Assembly: GCA_902766215.1 (NCBI GenBank)
Contig: CACXCV010000030.1
Span: 1 to 6,392, forward strand
Source of the DNA: Oscillospiraceae bacterium
Lineage (GTDB): Bacteria; Bacillota; Clostridia; Oscillospirales; Oscillospiraceae
Reading direction: 5' to 3'
Length of the DNA stretch: 6,392 nucleotides
Of the stretch, positions 1 through 5,551 are shown piece by piece (the first letter of the stretch is position 1; each line of letters begins with the position of its first letter). The notes beneath the pieces are model-generated. The model saw nothing but the letters and a program-made list of their open reading frames with translations, made no database searches and was not told where the DNA came from. The translations under genes and the position numbers were made by a program.

Positions 1-971
1 ATCCGGCGCTCAGCGCCGCCATTGCCGAATATAAGCAGGAGGTGGACGAGGACTATCTGTCCCGGTTCGGCATGGAGTTCGACCAGGTGCTGGCCGAAAA
101 TCCCTATCGCTTTGACAGCGTCAAGGACGTCTATGCCACTGCCCACGAGTCGCCCCTGTGCAATCTGTTCTCCGATGCCTACAAATGGGCCGTGGAGCAG
201 GTCACCGGCGAGCCGGTGGACATGGCGCTGACGGCCTCGGGCGTGATCCGCGAGTCGCTGCCCCAGGGCAGCGTTACCGTCAGCCAGGTGTTCAACGCCG
301 CCTCGCTGGGCGCGGGGGCCGATGACGTGCCCGGCGGCGCGCTGCTGTCTATTTATCTCACCGGCAGTGACCTGAAAAATGTGCTGGAGGTCGACGCCTC
401 GGTCTATCCCATCATGCCGGCGGCCCAGCTGTTCTGCTCCGGCGTGGAATACCATATCAACACCGACCGCATGATCTTCAACAAGGTGGACTATGCGGTG
501 CTGCGCCGCCCGGATGGGACAACCGAGCCGATTGAAAACGACCGCCTCTACCGGGTGGTGACCGGCACCTATGCGGGCAATATGCTTGGCTCGGTGAAGG
601 AAAAGTCCTTTGGCCTGCTGAGCGTCATACCCCGCACTGCCGACGGGACGCCCATCGACCTGACCCGCCTGACGGACTATATCGTCCACAACGACGACGG
701 CAGCGAGCTGAAGGAATGGTATGCCATCGCGACCTATCTTCAGTCCATGGGCGGCGAGGTGGATGCGCGCTATGGCGCCGTGGATGGGCGCAAGGTGGTC
801 TATGCCAGCCTGTCGCCAGCCGCGATGCTGCGCAACGCCAACCGCTTTACCTATGCTGCGCTGGCGCTGATTGTGCTGGTGCTGCTGGTTGTGGCGCTGA
901 TTGTGCGGCGGATCGTCACCCGGCGGGCGCGCCGGGCCAACAAACAGAATCATAAAGGAGAGACGACATGA
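1..971 (+). CDS. Surface-anchored 5'-nucleotidase/metallophosphatase-type protein, C-terminal part (5' end outside window)
   Basis: The frame is open from base 3 with no stop upstream, so the gene enters from the left; the GTG at 42 is only an internal codon. About 322 residues are visible. They match the C-terminal substrate-binding domain of the UshA/5'-nucleotidase family (PF02872): ESPLCNLFSDAY, then TASGVIRESLPQG in place of the usual N-G-G-x-R loop, then LTGSDLKNVLE and LYRVVTGTYAGNMLG. The N-terminal metallophosphatase domain and a signal peptide would lie upstream. Near the end, 18 hydrophobic residues (bases 852-905) are followed by an Arg-rich tail (RRIVTRRARR). This predicts a C-terminal membrane anchor with the enzyme outside the cell. 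The family hydrolyses nucleotides, cyclic nucleotides or UDP-sugars, but the usual GGDGY-like nucleobase loop is not recognisable here, so the substrate is uncertain. The stop codon overlaps the next start (ATGA). Confidence 0.85.
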   Translation, partial: PALSAAIAEYKQEVDEDYLSRFGMEFDQVLAENPYRFDSVKDVYATAHESPLCNLFSDAYKWAVEQVTGEPVDMALTASGVIRESLPQGSVTVSQVFNAASLGAGADDVPGGALLSIYLTGSDLKNVLEVDASVYPIMPAAQLFCSGVEYHINTDRMIFNKVDYAVLRRPDGTTEPIENDRLYRVVTGTYAGNMLGSVKEKSFGLLSVIPRTADGTPIDLTRLTDYIVHNDDGSELKEWYAIATYLQSMGGEVDARYGAVDGRKVVYASLSPAAMLRNANRFTYAALALIVLVLLVVALIVRRIVTRRARRANKQNHKGETT

Positions 972-1738
972 TGGAATTCTGGCTGCAAATGTCCTTTCTG
1001 TTCTTCATCGGCTGCTTTGGCGGGTGGGGGGCGGAGGTGCTGTTCCGCAAGTTCTGCTGCCCGGATACCAACCCCGAGCATCACTGGATCAACCCCGGCT
1101 TTCTCACCGGGCCCTATCTGCCGCTGTACGGCTTTGGCCTGACGGCCATGTATCTCATCTGCTCGATCCCATGGGGGATTACAACCCGGTGGAAGCTGGC
1201 GGTGGTGGTGATCCTCACCATCACGGTGGCCATGACGGTGATTGAGTATATTGCCGGCCTGATTTTCGTCCGCGGGATGAAGCTCAAGCTCTGGGATTAT
1301 TCCGACCTGCCCGGCAACATTCGGGGCATCATCTGCCCGCAGTTCACGGCCCTGTGGGGCGTGTGCGGCGCGGCGTACTATTTCCTCATTCACCCCTATA
1401 TCCAGCATGCGCTGGACTGGTTTGGACAGAACCTGGCCTTTTCGTTTGTGGTGGGCTTTTTCTATGGCGTATTTACCATCGACCTGGTCTATACCACGCA
1501 GCTGGTTCACAAGATCCGCGCCTTCGCCAAGGAGAACAACCTGGTGGTGCGCTATGAGGAGCTGAAGGCCGACATCAAGGAGCGCGCCCGGCGGCAGAAG
1601 CAGCGGATGAGCTTTGTCTTTGCCTTCCGCTCCGGCGAGCCGCTGCTGGCCCACCTGGAGCGCTATGCCAAGCAGTATCAGCTGGGCGGACGGATGCGCC
1701 GCCGCGGCAAGCACGACAAAAAGAAGCAGCAGGATTGA
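968..1738 (+). CDS. CmpB-family integral membrane protein (putative ABC transporter permease, PF06541)
   Basis: This is a 256-residue membrane protein of the family often labelled 'putative ABC transporter permease' or CmpB. Family hallmarks are GWGAEVLFR (residues 19-27), NPGFLTGPYLPLYGFG (42-57), IEYIAG (92-97), LWDYS (108-112) and GNIRGIICPQFTALWG (116-131). Five hydrophobic segments lie near residues 5-24, 48-68, 77-100, 120-141 and 155-178. A strongly basic tail of about 75 residues follows (RRRGKHDKKK near the end), probably cytoplasmic. No ATPase subunit is encoded nearby and the real function of the family is not settled, so the transporter label should be read with caution. The ATG at 968 is chosen because AAGGAG (955-960) lies 7 nt upstream; an ATG one codon later at 971 is also possible. 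The 4-bp overlap with the upstream nucleotidase gene suggests translational coupling. Confidence 0.85.
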   Translation: MMEFWLQMSFLFFIGCFGGWGAEVLFRKFCCPDTNPEHHWINPGFLTGPYLPLYGFGLTAMYLICSIPWGITTRWKLAVVVILTITVAMTVIEYIAGLIFVRGMKLKLWDYSDLPGNIRGIICPQFTALWGVCGAAYYFLIHPYIQHALDWFGQNLAFSFVVGFFYGVFTIDLVYTTQLVHKIRAFAKENNLVVRYEELKADIKERARRQKQRMSFVFAFRSGEPLLAHLERYAKQYQLGGRMRRRGKHDKKKQQD

Positions 1739-1750
1739 GGAAGTGCGGAT

Positions 1751-2371
1751 ATGTCCATTCTGGTGACGGGCTTTGACCCCTTTGGCGGCGAGCAACGCAA
1801 CCCCTCGTGGGAGGTGGCGCAGGCGCTGCCCAACACCCTGGCCGGCCTGCCGGTACACCGGGTGCAGTTGCCCACGGTGTTCGGCGCGGCGGGCCGCGTG
1901 CTGATGGAGACGGTACACCGCTGCCGGCCCTCGCTGGTGCTCTGCCTGGGACAGGCCGGGGGCCGCGCGGCTCTCACGGTGGAGCGCGTGGGGATCAACC
2001 TCCGCGACGCCCGCATCCCCGACAACGCCGGCGCGCAGCCGGTGGACCAGCCTGTCTGCCCCGGCGGCCCGGCGGCCTGCTTTTCCACGCTGCCTACCCG
2101 CGCCATGGTGGAGGCCATCCGCGGCGACGGCCTGCCGGCGGCGCTGTCCTACACGGCGGGGACCTTTGTCTGCAATGAGGTGCTGTACACGCTGCTGGAG
2201 GCGGCGCAGCGCGAGCGCCTGCCCCTCTGGGGCGGCTTTCTCCACGTGCCCTATCTGCCCGCGCAGACGGCGGACAAACCCGGACAGCCCTCCATGGCGC
2301 TGACGGACATGGTCCGCGGCGTAACGCTGGCGCTGGAAGCTGCGGCAATTCAACGAAATGAGTCAACATAA
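1751..2371 (+). CDS. pcp: Pyroglutamyl-peptidase I (pyrrolidone-carboxylate peptidase)
   Basis: This cytoplasmic cysteine peptidase (MEROPS C15) removes N-terminal pyroglutamate from peptides. At 206 residues it is close to the usual length of about 205-215. It starts with the family signature TGFDPFGGEQRNPS (residues 6-19). The catalytic triad is visible: Glu78 in VERVGIN, Cys141 in SYTAGTFVCNEVLY, and His165 in GFLHVPYLPAQ. The spacings of 63 and 24 residues equal those of the Bacillus enzyme (Glu81, Cys144, His168), so it should be active. RIPDNAG (88-94) is another conserved stretch. The ATG start is supported by GAGGAAG (1737-1743), 7 nt upstream and overlapping the stop of the preceding gene, which puts pcp in one unit with it. 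No clear terminator follows, so some transcripts may run on into the aroF leader region. Confidence 0.95.
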   Translation: MSILVTGFDPFGGEQRNPSWEVAQALPNTLAGLPVHRVQLPTVFGAAGRVLMETVHRCRPSLVLCLGQAGGRAALTVERVGINLRDARIPDNAGAQPVDQPVCPGGPAACFSTLPTRAMVEAIRGDGLPAALSYTAGTFVCNEVLYTLLEAAQRERLPLWGGFLHVPYLPAQTADKPGQPSMALTDMVRGVTLALEAAAIQRNEST

Positions 2372-2425
2372 CGCCGAAACGTTTTGGCAAAACTGCGCGA
2401 CTTGCACCGCGGCGCTGCGTTGGGC

Positions 2426-2454
2426 TTGACTTTTTCCGCCGGGCGGCGTATCAT
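2426..2454 (+). promoter_or_regulatory. Sigma-A type promoter of the aro operon leader
   Basis: TTGACT (2426-2431) and TATCAT (2449-2454) are separated by exactly 17 bp. Each hexamer differs from the consensus TTGACA/TATAAT at one position. The predicted start point is an A near 2459-2461, about 27 nt before the leader peptide start. The spacer holds a small GC-rich palindrome (CCGCC-G-GGCGG, 2436-2446), which may be chance in DNA of this composition. No other candidate promoter in this gap is comparable. Confidence 0.82.
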
Positions 2455-2473
2455 AACGACAGAACTTTTTAAC

Positions 2474-2479
2474 AAGGGG
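2474..2479 (+). promoter_or_regulatory. Ribosome binding site of the leader peptide
   Basis: AAGGGG lies 8 nt before the ATG at 2488. This well-placed Shine-Dalgarno is the main reason to treat the 19-codon ORF as translated rather than as a chance ORF. Confidence 0.75.
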
Positions 2480-2487
2480 TACAAACC

Positions 2488-2547
2488 ATGACGCAGTTTG
2501 CCAGCCGCTATTATTTTTGCTTCTACTTCTTTTTCACCCAGAAGTAG
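2488..2547 (+). CDS. Phe/Tyr-rich leader peptide of the aro operon
   Basis: This 19-residue ORF reads MTQFASRYYFCFYFFFTQK and ends with TAG at 2545-2547. It has 6 Phe codons (2497, 2515, 2521, 2527, 2530, 2533), 3 Tyr codons (2509, 2512, 2524) and no Trp. Eight of nine residues in the run at 8-16 are aromatic, with a single Cys codon among them. This resembles the E. coli pheA leader peptide in kind but adds Tyr. The peptide itself probably has no function; its translation would act as the sensor of charged tRNA-Phe and tRNA-Tyr. An AAGGGG ribosome site precedes it, a near-consensus promoter lies upstream and a terminator lies 40 nt after the stop. The gene downstream is aroF, the entry enzyme of the pathway that makes Phe and Tyr. 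This context makes a chance ORF unlikely. Confidence 0.88.
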   Translation: MTQFASRYYFCFYFFFTQK

Positions 2548-2553
2548 GAGTGA
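2517..2553 (+). promoter_or_regulatory. Attenuator 1:2 hairpin over the leader Phe/Tyr codons
   Basis: CTACTTCT (2523-2530) and AGAAGTAG (2540-2547) form a perfect 8-bp inverted repeat around a 9-nt loop. Pairing extends outward to 2517/2553 for 14 bp in total, with three G-U pairs (2518, 2519, 2522). The 5' arm lies inside the aromatic codons and the 3' arm includes the leader stop codon. This fits a pause/protector hairpin that a translating ribosome must open. Its outer 3' bases (2549-2553) are also used by the antiterminator, so the two structures compete. Confidence 0.75.
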
Positions 2554-2608
2554 TTTCGGCTGCGCAGTTTTTGGCCCGTATTGGAACCGGCCAGGCAGTG
2601 AAATCACT
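2549..2608 (+). promoter_or_regulatory. Antiterminator (2:3) pairing
   Basis: Bases 2549-2563 pair with 2595-2608 over 14 bp, with one G-U pair (2558/2599) and one bulged G (2559). Nested inside, TTGGCC (2571-2576) pairs with GGCCAG (2589-2594), with one G-U and a 12-nt loop. Together these occupy all but one base of the terminator's 5' arm (2588-2600), its loop and the top four bases of its 3' arm, so antiterminator and terminator cannot coexist. The pairings are seen in the sequence; their regulatory role is inferred. Confidence 0.72.
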
Positions 2609-2622
2609 GTCTGGCCGTTTTT
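2588..2622 (+). terminator. Intrinsic terminator of the attenuator, upstream of aroF
   Basis: CGGCCAGGCAGTG (2588-2600) pairs with CACTGTCTGGCCG (2605-2617) to give a 13-bp stem with one G-U pair and an AAAT loop. It is followed at once by TTTTT (2618-2622). It lies between the leader peptide stop and the aroF ribosome site, where an attenuator terminator is expected, and would end transcripts at about 160 nt. Confidence 0.88.
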
Positions 2623-2648
2623 GTATCTGAAAAACGGAGGAATCACAC

Positions 2649-3650
2649 ATGATTGCGGTTTTAAAACAAAATGTCACCGAGGCCCAGCTTGAGCATCTCA
2701 AGGGCTGGCTGAACGGGCTGGGGTTGGGCGTTCACATCTCGCGCGGCAGCTATCAGACGGTGGTCGGTCTGGTGGGCGACACCAGCCGCGTGGATATCGA
2801 CCTGCTGCAGGGGCTGGACATGGTCGAGTCGGTTACGCGGATCAGCGAGCCGTTCAAGAGCGCCAACCGCAAGTTCCATCCGGACGACACGGTGGTAACC
2901 GTGGGGCAGGCCAGCATCGGCGGCGGGCACTTTGCCATGATTGCCGGGCCGTGCTCGGTGGAGACGCCCGAGCAGATCGTCGCTGTGGCCCGGGAGGTAA
3001 AGGCGGCGGGCGCGGGAATCCTGCGCGGCGGCGCGTTCAAGCCCCGCACCTCGCCCTATGACTTTCAGGGGCTGGGAGCTGAGGGCCTGACCCTGCTGCG
3101 GCAGGCCAAGCAGGCCACCGGCCTGCCGATTATCACCGAGATTATGAATCAGGATCAGCTGCCGCTGTTTGAGGACGTGGACGTCATCCAGGTGGGGGCG
3201 CGGAACATGCAGAATTTTGACCTGCTGAACGAGCTGGGGCACATCCGCAAGCCGGTGCTGCTCAAGCGCGGCCTGGCCAGCACCATGAAGGAGCTGCTGA
3301 TGAGCGCGGAGTATATCATGGCCGGCGGCAACGAGCAGGTAATCCTCTGCGAGCGCGGCATCCGCACCTTTGAGACCTATACCCGCAACACGCTGGATCT
3401 GTCGGCGGTGCCCAAGCTGAAGGAGCTGAGCCACCTGCCGGTGGTGGTGGATCCCAGCCATGCCACCGGCCAGGCCCGCCTGGTGGAGCCAATGGCGCTG
3501 GCGGCGGTGGCTGCCGGGGCCGACGGCCTGATGATCGAGGTGCACAACGACCCGGCCCATGCCCTCTGCGACGGGCCGCAGTCGCTGCGGCCCGAGCAGT
3601 TCGCCGCCCTGAGCGCCAAGGTGCAGCGCCTGCGGGAGGTGCTGGCATGA
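2649..3650 (+). CDS. aroF: 3-deoxy-7-phosphoheptulonate (DAHP) synthase, type I-beta with N-terminal regulatory domain
   Basis: The enzyme condenses phosphoenolpyruvate with erythrose 4-phosphate to DAHP, the first committed step of the shikimate pathway in the cytoplasm. The protein has 333 residues, close to the 338 of the Thermotoga maritima enzyme. Residues 1 to about 75 form the ferredoxin-like domain that in this subtype binds Tyr or Phe for feedback; the rest is the catalytic barrel. Visible motifs are GPCSVE (100-105), RGGAFKPRTSPYDFQG (126-141), VGARNMQNFDLL (182-193), KPVLLKRG (201-208), CERGIRTFETYTRNTLD (234-250) and VVVDPSHATG (265-274). Expected metal ligands are Cys102, His271, Glu297 and Asp308. 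GGAGG (2636-2640) lies 8 nt before the ATG. As the first structural gene after the attenuator, it is the main target of that control. Its TGA overlaps the tyrA ATG by 4 bp. aroF is the customary symbol here; some annotators would use aroG or aroA(f). Confidence 0.96.
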   Translation: MIAVLKQNVTEAQLEHLKGWLNGLGLGVHISRGSYQTVVGLVGDTSRVDIDLLQGLDMVESVTRISEPFKSANRKFHPDDTVVTVGQASIGGGHFAMIAGPCSVETPEQIVAVAREVKAAGAGILRGGAFKPRTSPYDFQGLGAEGLTLLRQAKQATGLPIITEIMNQDQLPLFEDVDVIQVGARNMQNFDLLNELGHIRKPVLLKRGLASTMKELLMSAEYIMAGGNEQVILCERGIRTFETYTRNTLDLSAVPKLKELSHLPVVVDPSHATGQARLVEPMALAAVAAGADGLMIEVHNDPAHALCDGPQSLRPEQFAALSAKVQRLREVLA

Positions 3651-4477
3651 CGGTGGGCGTGGTTGGGCTGGGGCTCATCGGCGGGTCGCTGGCCCGGGCA
3701 TATCACCACGCCGGGCACCGGGTGCTCTGCCACGACATCGACCAGAGCATCCTTGCCTATGCCGAGCTGGCGGGCGTGTCCGACGGGCGGCTGGACGAGG
3801 CTTCGCTGGGCGGCTGCGAGCTGCTGCTGATTGCGCTCTATCCCCAGGCGGCGGTGGAGTATCTGACCCAGGCCGCGCCGCACCTGCCGCCGCAGGCGGT
3901 GGTGATCGACTGCTGCGGCACCAAGAGCGAAATCTGCCGGGTGGGCTTCCGCCTGGCGGAGGAATACGGCTTTACCTTTGTGGGCGGGCACCCCATGGCC
4001 GGCACGCAGTATTCCGGCTTGAAGCACAGCCGCGCCACGCTGTTCAAGGGTGCGTCGATGGTGATCGTTCCGCCGGTGTATGACGACATCGACTTTCTCC
4101 AGCGGGTCAAGGATCTGCTGGCCCCGGCGCAGTTCGGCCGCATCACCGTCACCACGGCAGAGGAGCACGACGAGATGATTGCCTTCACCTCGCAGATGCC
4201 TCATCTGGTGTCCAACGCCTTTATCAAGAGCCCCACCGCCCGGCGGCACAAGGGGTTTTCCGCCGGGAGCTATAAGGACCTGACCCGCGTGGCCTGGCTG
4301 AACGAGCAGATGTGGACCGAGCTGTTTCTGGCCAACCGGGACAACCTGATCCGCGAGGTGGACGGGCTGATCGGCGAGCTGGGCAAATACCGCGAGGCCA
4401 TGGCGACCGGCGACGCACCGGCGCTGCGAGCGCTGCTGGCCGAGGGCCGGCGCATCAAAGAGGAGGTGGACGGCTGA
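3647..4477 (+). CDS. tyrA: Prephenate dehydrogenase
   Basis: TyrA oxidatively decarboxylates prephenate to 4-hydroxyphenylpyruvate with NAD(P)+, committing it to tyrosine. The 276-residue protein starts with a Rossmann fold marked by GLGLIGGS (7-14); an acidic residue at the end of strand 2 (Asp30, HDID) suggests NAD+ preference. GGHPMAGT (113-120) carries the catalytic His115, SQMPHLVSN (182-190) holds His186, and SYKDLTRVA (208-216) supplies the substrate-binding Arg214. The protein ends soon after the helical dimerisation domain. It therefore lacks the C-terminal ACT domain seen in some Firmicutes homologues and any fused chorismate mutase, so control by tyrosine may lie mainly in the leader RNA and AroF. 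The ATG at 3647 overlaps the aroF stop (ATGA) and has GGGAGGT (3634-3640) 6 nt upstream, which supports coupled translation. An arogenate dehydrogenase cannot be excluded from sequence alone. Confidence 0.94.
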   Translation: MTVGVVGLGLIGGSLARAYHHAGHRVLCHDIDQSILAYAELAGVSDGRLDEASLGGCELLLIALYPQAAVEYLTQAAPHLPPQAVVIDCCGTKSEICRVGFRLAEEYGFTFVGGHPMAGTQYSGLKHSRATLFKGASMVIVPPVYDDIDFLQRVKDLLAPAQFGRITVTTAEEHDEMIAFTSQMPHLVSNAFIKSPTARRHKGFSAGSYKDLTRVAWLNEQMWTELFLANRDNLIREVDGLIGELGKYREAMATGDAPALRALLAEGRRIKEEVDG

Positions 4478-5532
4478 TGGAGCGAACCGTGCATGTATCC
4501 GCCGGCGGCGGCTATGACGTGCGCATTGACCGCGGGCTGCTGGCCCGCTGCGGCGAGGCCGTCCGCCAGTCGGTGGGCGGCGCGGCGGCGGCGCTGATTG
4601 CCGACGCCGCGGCCGGCGCGCTCTATGGCGCAGCGGTGGAGCAGAGCCTGCGCGCCGCGGGTTATCGCGTCTGCCGCCGGGACATTACCCCCGGCGAGCA
4701 GAGCAAAAACGGGCAGGAGTTCCTGCGCCTGCTGGAGTGGTGCGCCGAACGGGAACTGACGCGCACGGACGTGATTGTGGCGCTGGGCGGCGGCGTAATT
4801 GGCGACCTGGCGGGCTTTACGGCTGCGTGCTATCTGCGCGGCGTGCCGGTTGTCCAGCTGCCCACCACGCTGCTGGCAATGGTTGACGCCTCGGTGGGCG
4901 GCAAGACCGCCATCGACCTGGCTGCGGGAAAGAACCTGGCCGGCGCGTTTTATCAGCCGTCGCTGGTGCTGTGCGACCCGGAGACGCTGCGCTCACTGCC
5001 GCAGGAGGTCTTTGCCGGCGGCATGGCCGAGACGATCAAATACGGCATGCTGTATGACCCGGCGCTGCTGGCGGCGCTGGGGACGGACTATGACCTGGAG
5101 GAGGTCATTGCCCGCTGCGTGGGCTATAAGCGCGACGCGGTGGAGCAGGACGAGCGCGACACCGGCGCGCGGCAGCTGCTGAATCTGGGTCACACCGTGG
5201 GCCACGCAATCGAGACCCTGTCGGGCTTTGCCATCCCCCACGGGCAGGCCGTGGCCGCGGGGATGGCCATTGTCACCCGGGCGGCCGAAGCGCAGGGCGA
5301 CTGTGAGCCGGGGAGCTATGAGCAGCTGGAGCCGGTGCTGCGAAAGCACCGCCTGCCTGTGGGCACGGGCTTTGCCCTGGACGACCTGGCGGCGGCGATG
5401 CGCCGGGACAAAAAGCGCGCCGGGGACGAGATTGCCCTGATCATTCCGCGCCGGGTGGGCCTGTGCCAGCGCAGGCTGCTGCCTGTAGACGCGCTGGAGG
5501 ACTATCTGTGGCCGGGCGCAGTGACCCGCTGA
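4477..5532 (+). CDS. aroB: 3-dehydroquinate synthase
   Basis: AroB converts DAHP to 3-dehydroquinate, the second shikimate pathway step, using bound NAD+ and a divalent metal (Zn or Co). The 351 residues are a normal length. The NAD site is marked by LGGGVIGDLAGF (103-114), followed by LPTTLLAMVDASVGGKTAI (128-146) with Asp137 and Lys143. Metal ligands are Glu185 in GGMAETIKYG, His239 in NLGHTVGHAIE and His255 in PHGQAVAAGM; Lys188 follows three residues after Glu185. These spacings agree with the well-studied Aspergillus enzyme. The frame is open further upstream to 4312, but the ATG at 4477 is chosen because it gives the usual N terminus, has AGGAGGT (4461-4467) 9 nt upstream, and shares one base with the tyrA stop (TGATG). 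The product of AroF is the substrate of AroB, so the operon keeps these two entry steps together. Confidence 0.97.
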   Translation: MERTVHVSAGGGYDVRIDRGLLARCGEAVRQSVGGAAAALIADAAAGALYGAAVEQSLRAAGYRVCRRDITPGEQSKNGQEFLRLLEWCAERELTRTDVIVALGGGVIGDLAGFTAACYLRGVPVVQLPTTLLAMVDASVGGKTAIDLAAGKNLAGAFYQPSLVLCDPETLRSLPQEVFAGGMAETIKYGMLYDPALLAALGTDYDLEEVIARCVGYKRDAVEQDERDTGARQLLNLGHTVGHAIETLSGFAIPHGQAVAAGMAIVTRAAEAQGDCEPGSYEQLEPVLRKHRLPVGTGFALDDLAAAMRRDKKRAGDEIALIIPRRVGLCQRRLLPVDALEDYLWPGAVTR

Positions 5533-5536
5533 GCCA

Positions 5537-5543
5537 AAGGAGG
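5537..5543 (+). promoter_or_regulatory. Ribosome binding site fixing the GTG start of aroA
   Basis: AAGGAGG lies 8 nt upstream of the GTG at 5552, in the 19-bp gap after aroB. Its strength and spacing decide the start of aroA, which otherwise lacks a nearby ATG. Confidence 0.85.
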
Positions 5544-5551
5544 GAACAGGT

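Larger units (their letters stand above)
2461..2622 (+). promoter_or_regulatory. Transcription attenuator (ribosome-mediated) of the aromatic amino acid operon
   Basis: This region, the expected 5' leader RNA of about 160 nt, contains a short Phe/Tyr-rich ORF, a hairpin over those codons (2517-2553), an antiterminator (2549-2608) and an intrinsic terminator (2588-2622), all before aroF. In the known pheA/trp scheme, a ribosome stalled on Phe or Tyr codons hides the 5' arm of the first hairpin, so the antiterminator forms and transcription continues. A ribosome that reaches the stop codon at 2545-2547 covers the start of region 2, and the terminator forms. The pairings are read directly from the sequence; the mechanism is inferred from the layout. 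T-box hallmarks (a long Stem I with specifier loop, the full T-box sequence) are not seen. Confidence 0.85.

Noticed and set aside
950..2353. Long minus-strand open frame of 467 codons opposite the CmpB-family and pcp genes
   Set aside because: Its translation has no recognisable domain and is rich in Arg, Gly, His and Gln, as expected from the complement of GC-rich coding DNA. Both sense genes have clear family motifs and ribosome sites.
2373..2388. Inverted repeat GCCGAAAC/GTTTTGGC just after pcp, as a possible terminator
   Set aside because: The stem is short (about 6 bp once a loop is allowed, with one G-U) and is followed by AAAACTGC rather than a T-run.
2580..2592. T-box-like TGGAACC sequence before the terminator
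   Set aside because: Only the short TGGNACC core matches. The leader of about 120 nt before it is too short for a standard T-box Stem I with specifier loop, and the flanking T-box bases are missing. The Phe/Tyr leader peptide explains the region better.
2498..2692. Plus-strand open frame of 64 codons across the attenuator and the aroF start
   Set aside because: It runs through the terminator hairpin into aroF in the wrong frame, has no good ribosome site, and conflicts with the well-supported leader ORF and aroF.
2661..3560. Minus-strand open frame of 299 codons opposite aroF
   Set aside because: It is an antisense shadow of a highly conserved enzyme gene, with no motif of its own.
3377..4249. 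Minus-strand open frame of 290 codons across aroF and tyrA
   Set aside because: It spans the junction of two well-supported sense genes, has low-complexity Arg/Gly-rich composition and matches no family I know.
4312..4476. Extended N terminus for aroB starting at 4312
   Set aside because: This stretch lies inside tyrA in another frame and reads as Arg/Gly/Ala-rich shadow sequence. The ATG at 4477 has a proper ribosome site and gives the normal AroB length.
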